NCBI GenBank assembly: GCA_009694295.1
Contig: SHVJ01000010.1
Location: 1-36,340, forward strand
Length of the DNA: 36,340 bases
Source of the DNA: Acidimicrobiia bacterium
Lineage (GTDB): Bacteria > Actinomycetota > Acidimicrobiia > IMCC26256 > PALSA-555
Direction of reading: 5' to 3'
The notes under the pieces were generated by a model that saw only the letters and a list, made by a program, of their open reading frames with translations, ran no database searches and had not been told where the DNA came from. Below, in pieces: positions 36,060 to 36,340 of the stretch. Within the stretch, counting starts at the first letter, position 1, and the number at the start of each line of letters is the position of its first letter. A program made the position numbers and the translations under genes.

Positions 36060-36340
36060 ATGAGCACTGCGTACGACCACGACCAGATGGCGAAGCTGCC
36101 CGACGAGCGCATCATCGGGCTCACGCCCGACGTCTGGACGCAACCCTTCTGGGATGCCGCCGCGCAACACCGTCTCGTGGTGCCGCGTTGCACGGCGTGC
36201 GGCACATTCCGACTTCCGCCCAGTGCGTTCTGTTGGAAGTGCCGCGCGCAAGAGGTGGAGTGGGTCGAGCACGATGGTCGTGGCGCGGTCTACAGCTTCA
36301 CAATCGTCTGGCACCCATTGCTGCCCGACGTCGCCGACTC
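36060..36340 (+). CDS. Zn-ribbon/OB-fold DUF35-type protein (truncated by window end)
   Basis: Manual translation MSTAYDHDQMAKLPDERIIGLTPDVWTQPFWDAAAQHRLVVPRCTACGTFRLPPSAFCWKCRAQEVEWVEHDGRGAVYSFTIVWHPLLPDVAD; absent from the ORF track because it is incomplete. Confidence 0.88.
   Translation, partial: MSTAYDHDQMAKLPDERIIGLTPDVWTQPFWDAAAQHRLVVPRCTACGTFRLPPSAFCWKCRAQEVEWVEHDGRGAVYSFTIVWHPLLPDVAD

Overview
High-GC window with actinobacterial gene content (class-level placement is inference only). It is gene-dense and mostly core functions. In order: a secreted repeat protein (-); a cyclic-nucleotide-binding protein (-); the heat-shock operon dnaK-grpE-dnaJ-hspR (+); a DUF2510-type membrane protein (-); clpB (+); a vapBC-type toxin-antitoxin pair (-); a secreted protein (-) and a membrane protein (+), divergent; a long purine cluster purA-purD-purB-purC-purS-purQ-purL-purF-purM (+) interrupted by three small minus-strand genes; a BldC-like regulator (+); tRNA-Glu/Asp/Phe (-) and tRNA-Lys (+) around a CmoB-like methyltransferase (-); an Lrp/aminotransferase/alanine dehydrogenase/saccharopine-dehydrogenase-like operon (-) divergent from a DAO-family FAD oxidoreductase (+); bioA-bioF-bioD (-); and a thiolase-fold protein plus a truncated DUF35 Zn-ribbon protein (+). 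I saw no CRISPR array, IS element or rRNA. The strongest signals are regulatory. dnaK and clpB both carry GGAAT-N18-GTT (SigR/SigH-like) promoters overlapping TTGA-N11-TCAA (HAIR-like, HspR) operators. A TANNNT-N6-8-RTG leaderless-promoter layout recurs at about eight genes. A phased motif array sits in the Lrp/FAD-oxidoreductase divergent region. The cyclic-nucleotide-binding gene is followed, after an in-frame TAG, by 60 coding-like codons. No obviously new multi-gene system is evident; the most system-like candidates are the antiparallel genes inside the purine cluster and the amine/lysine catabolism operon.
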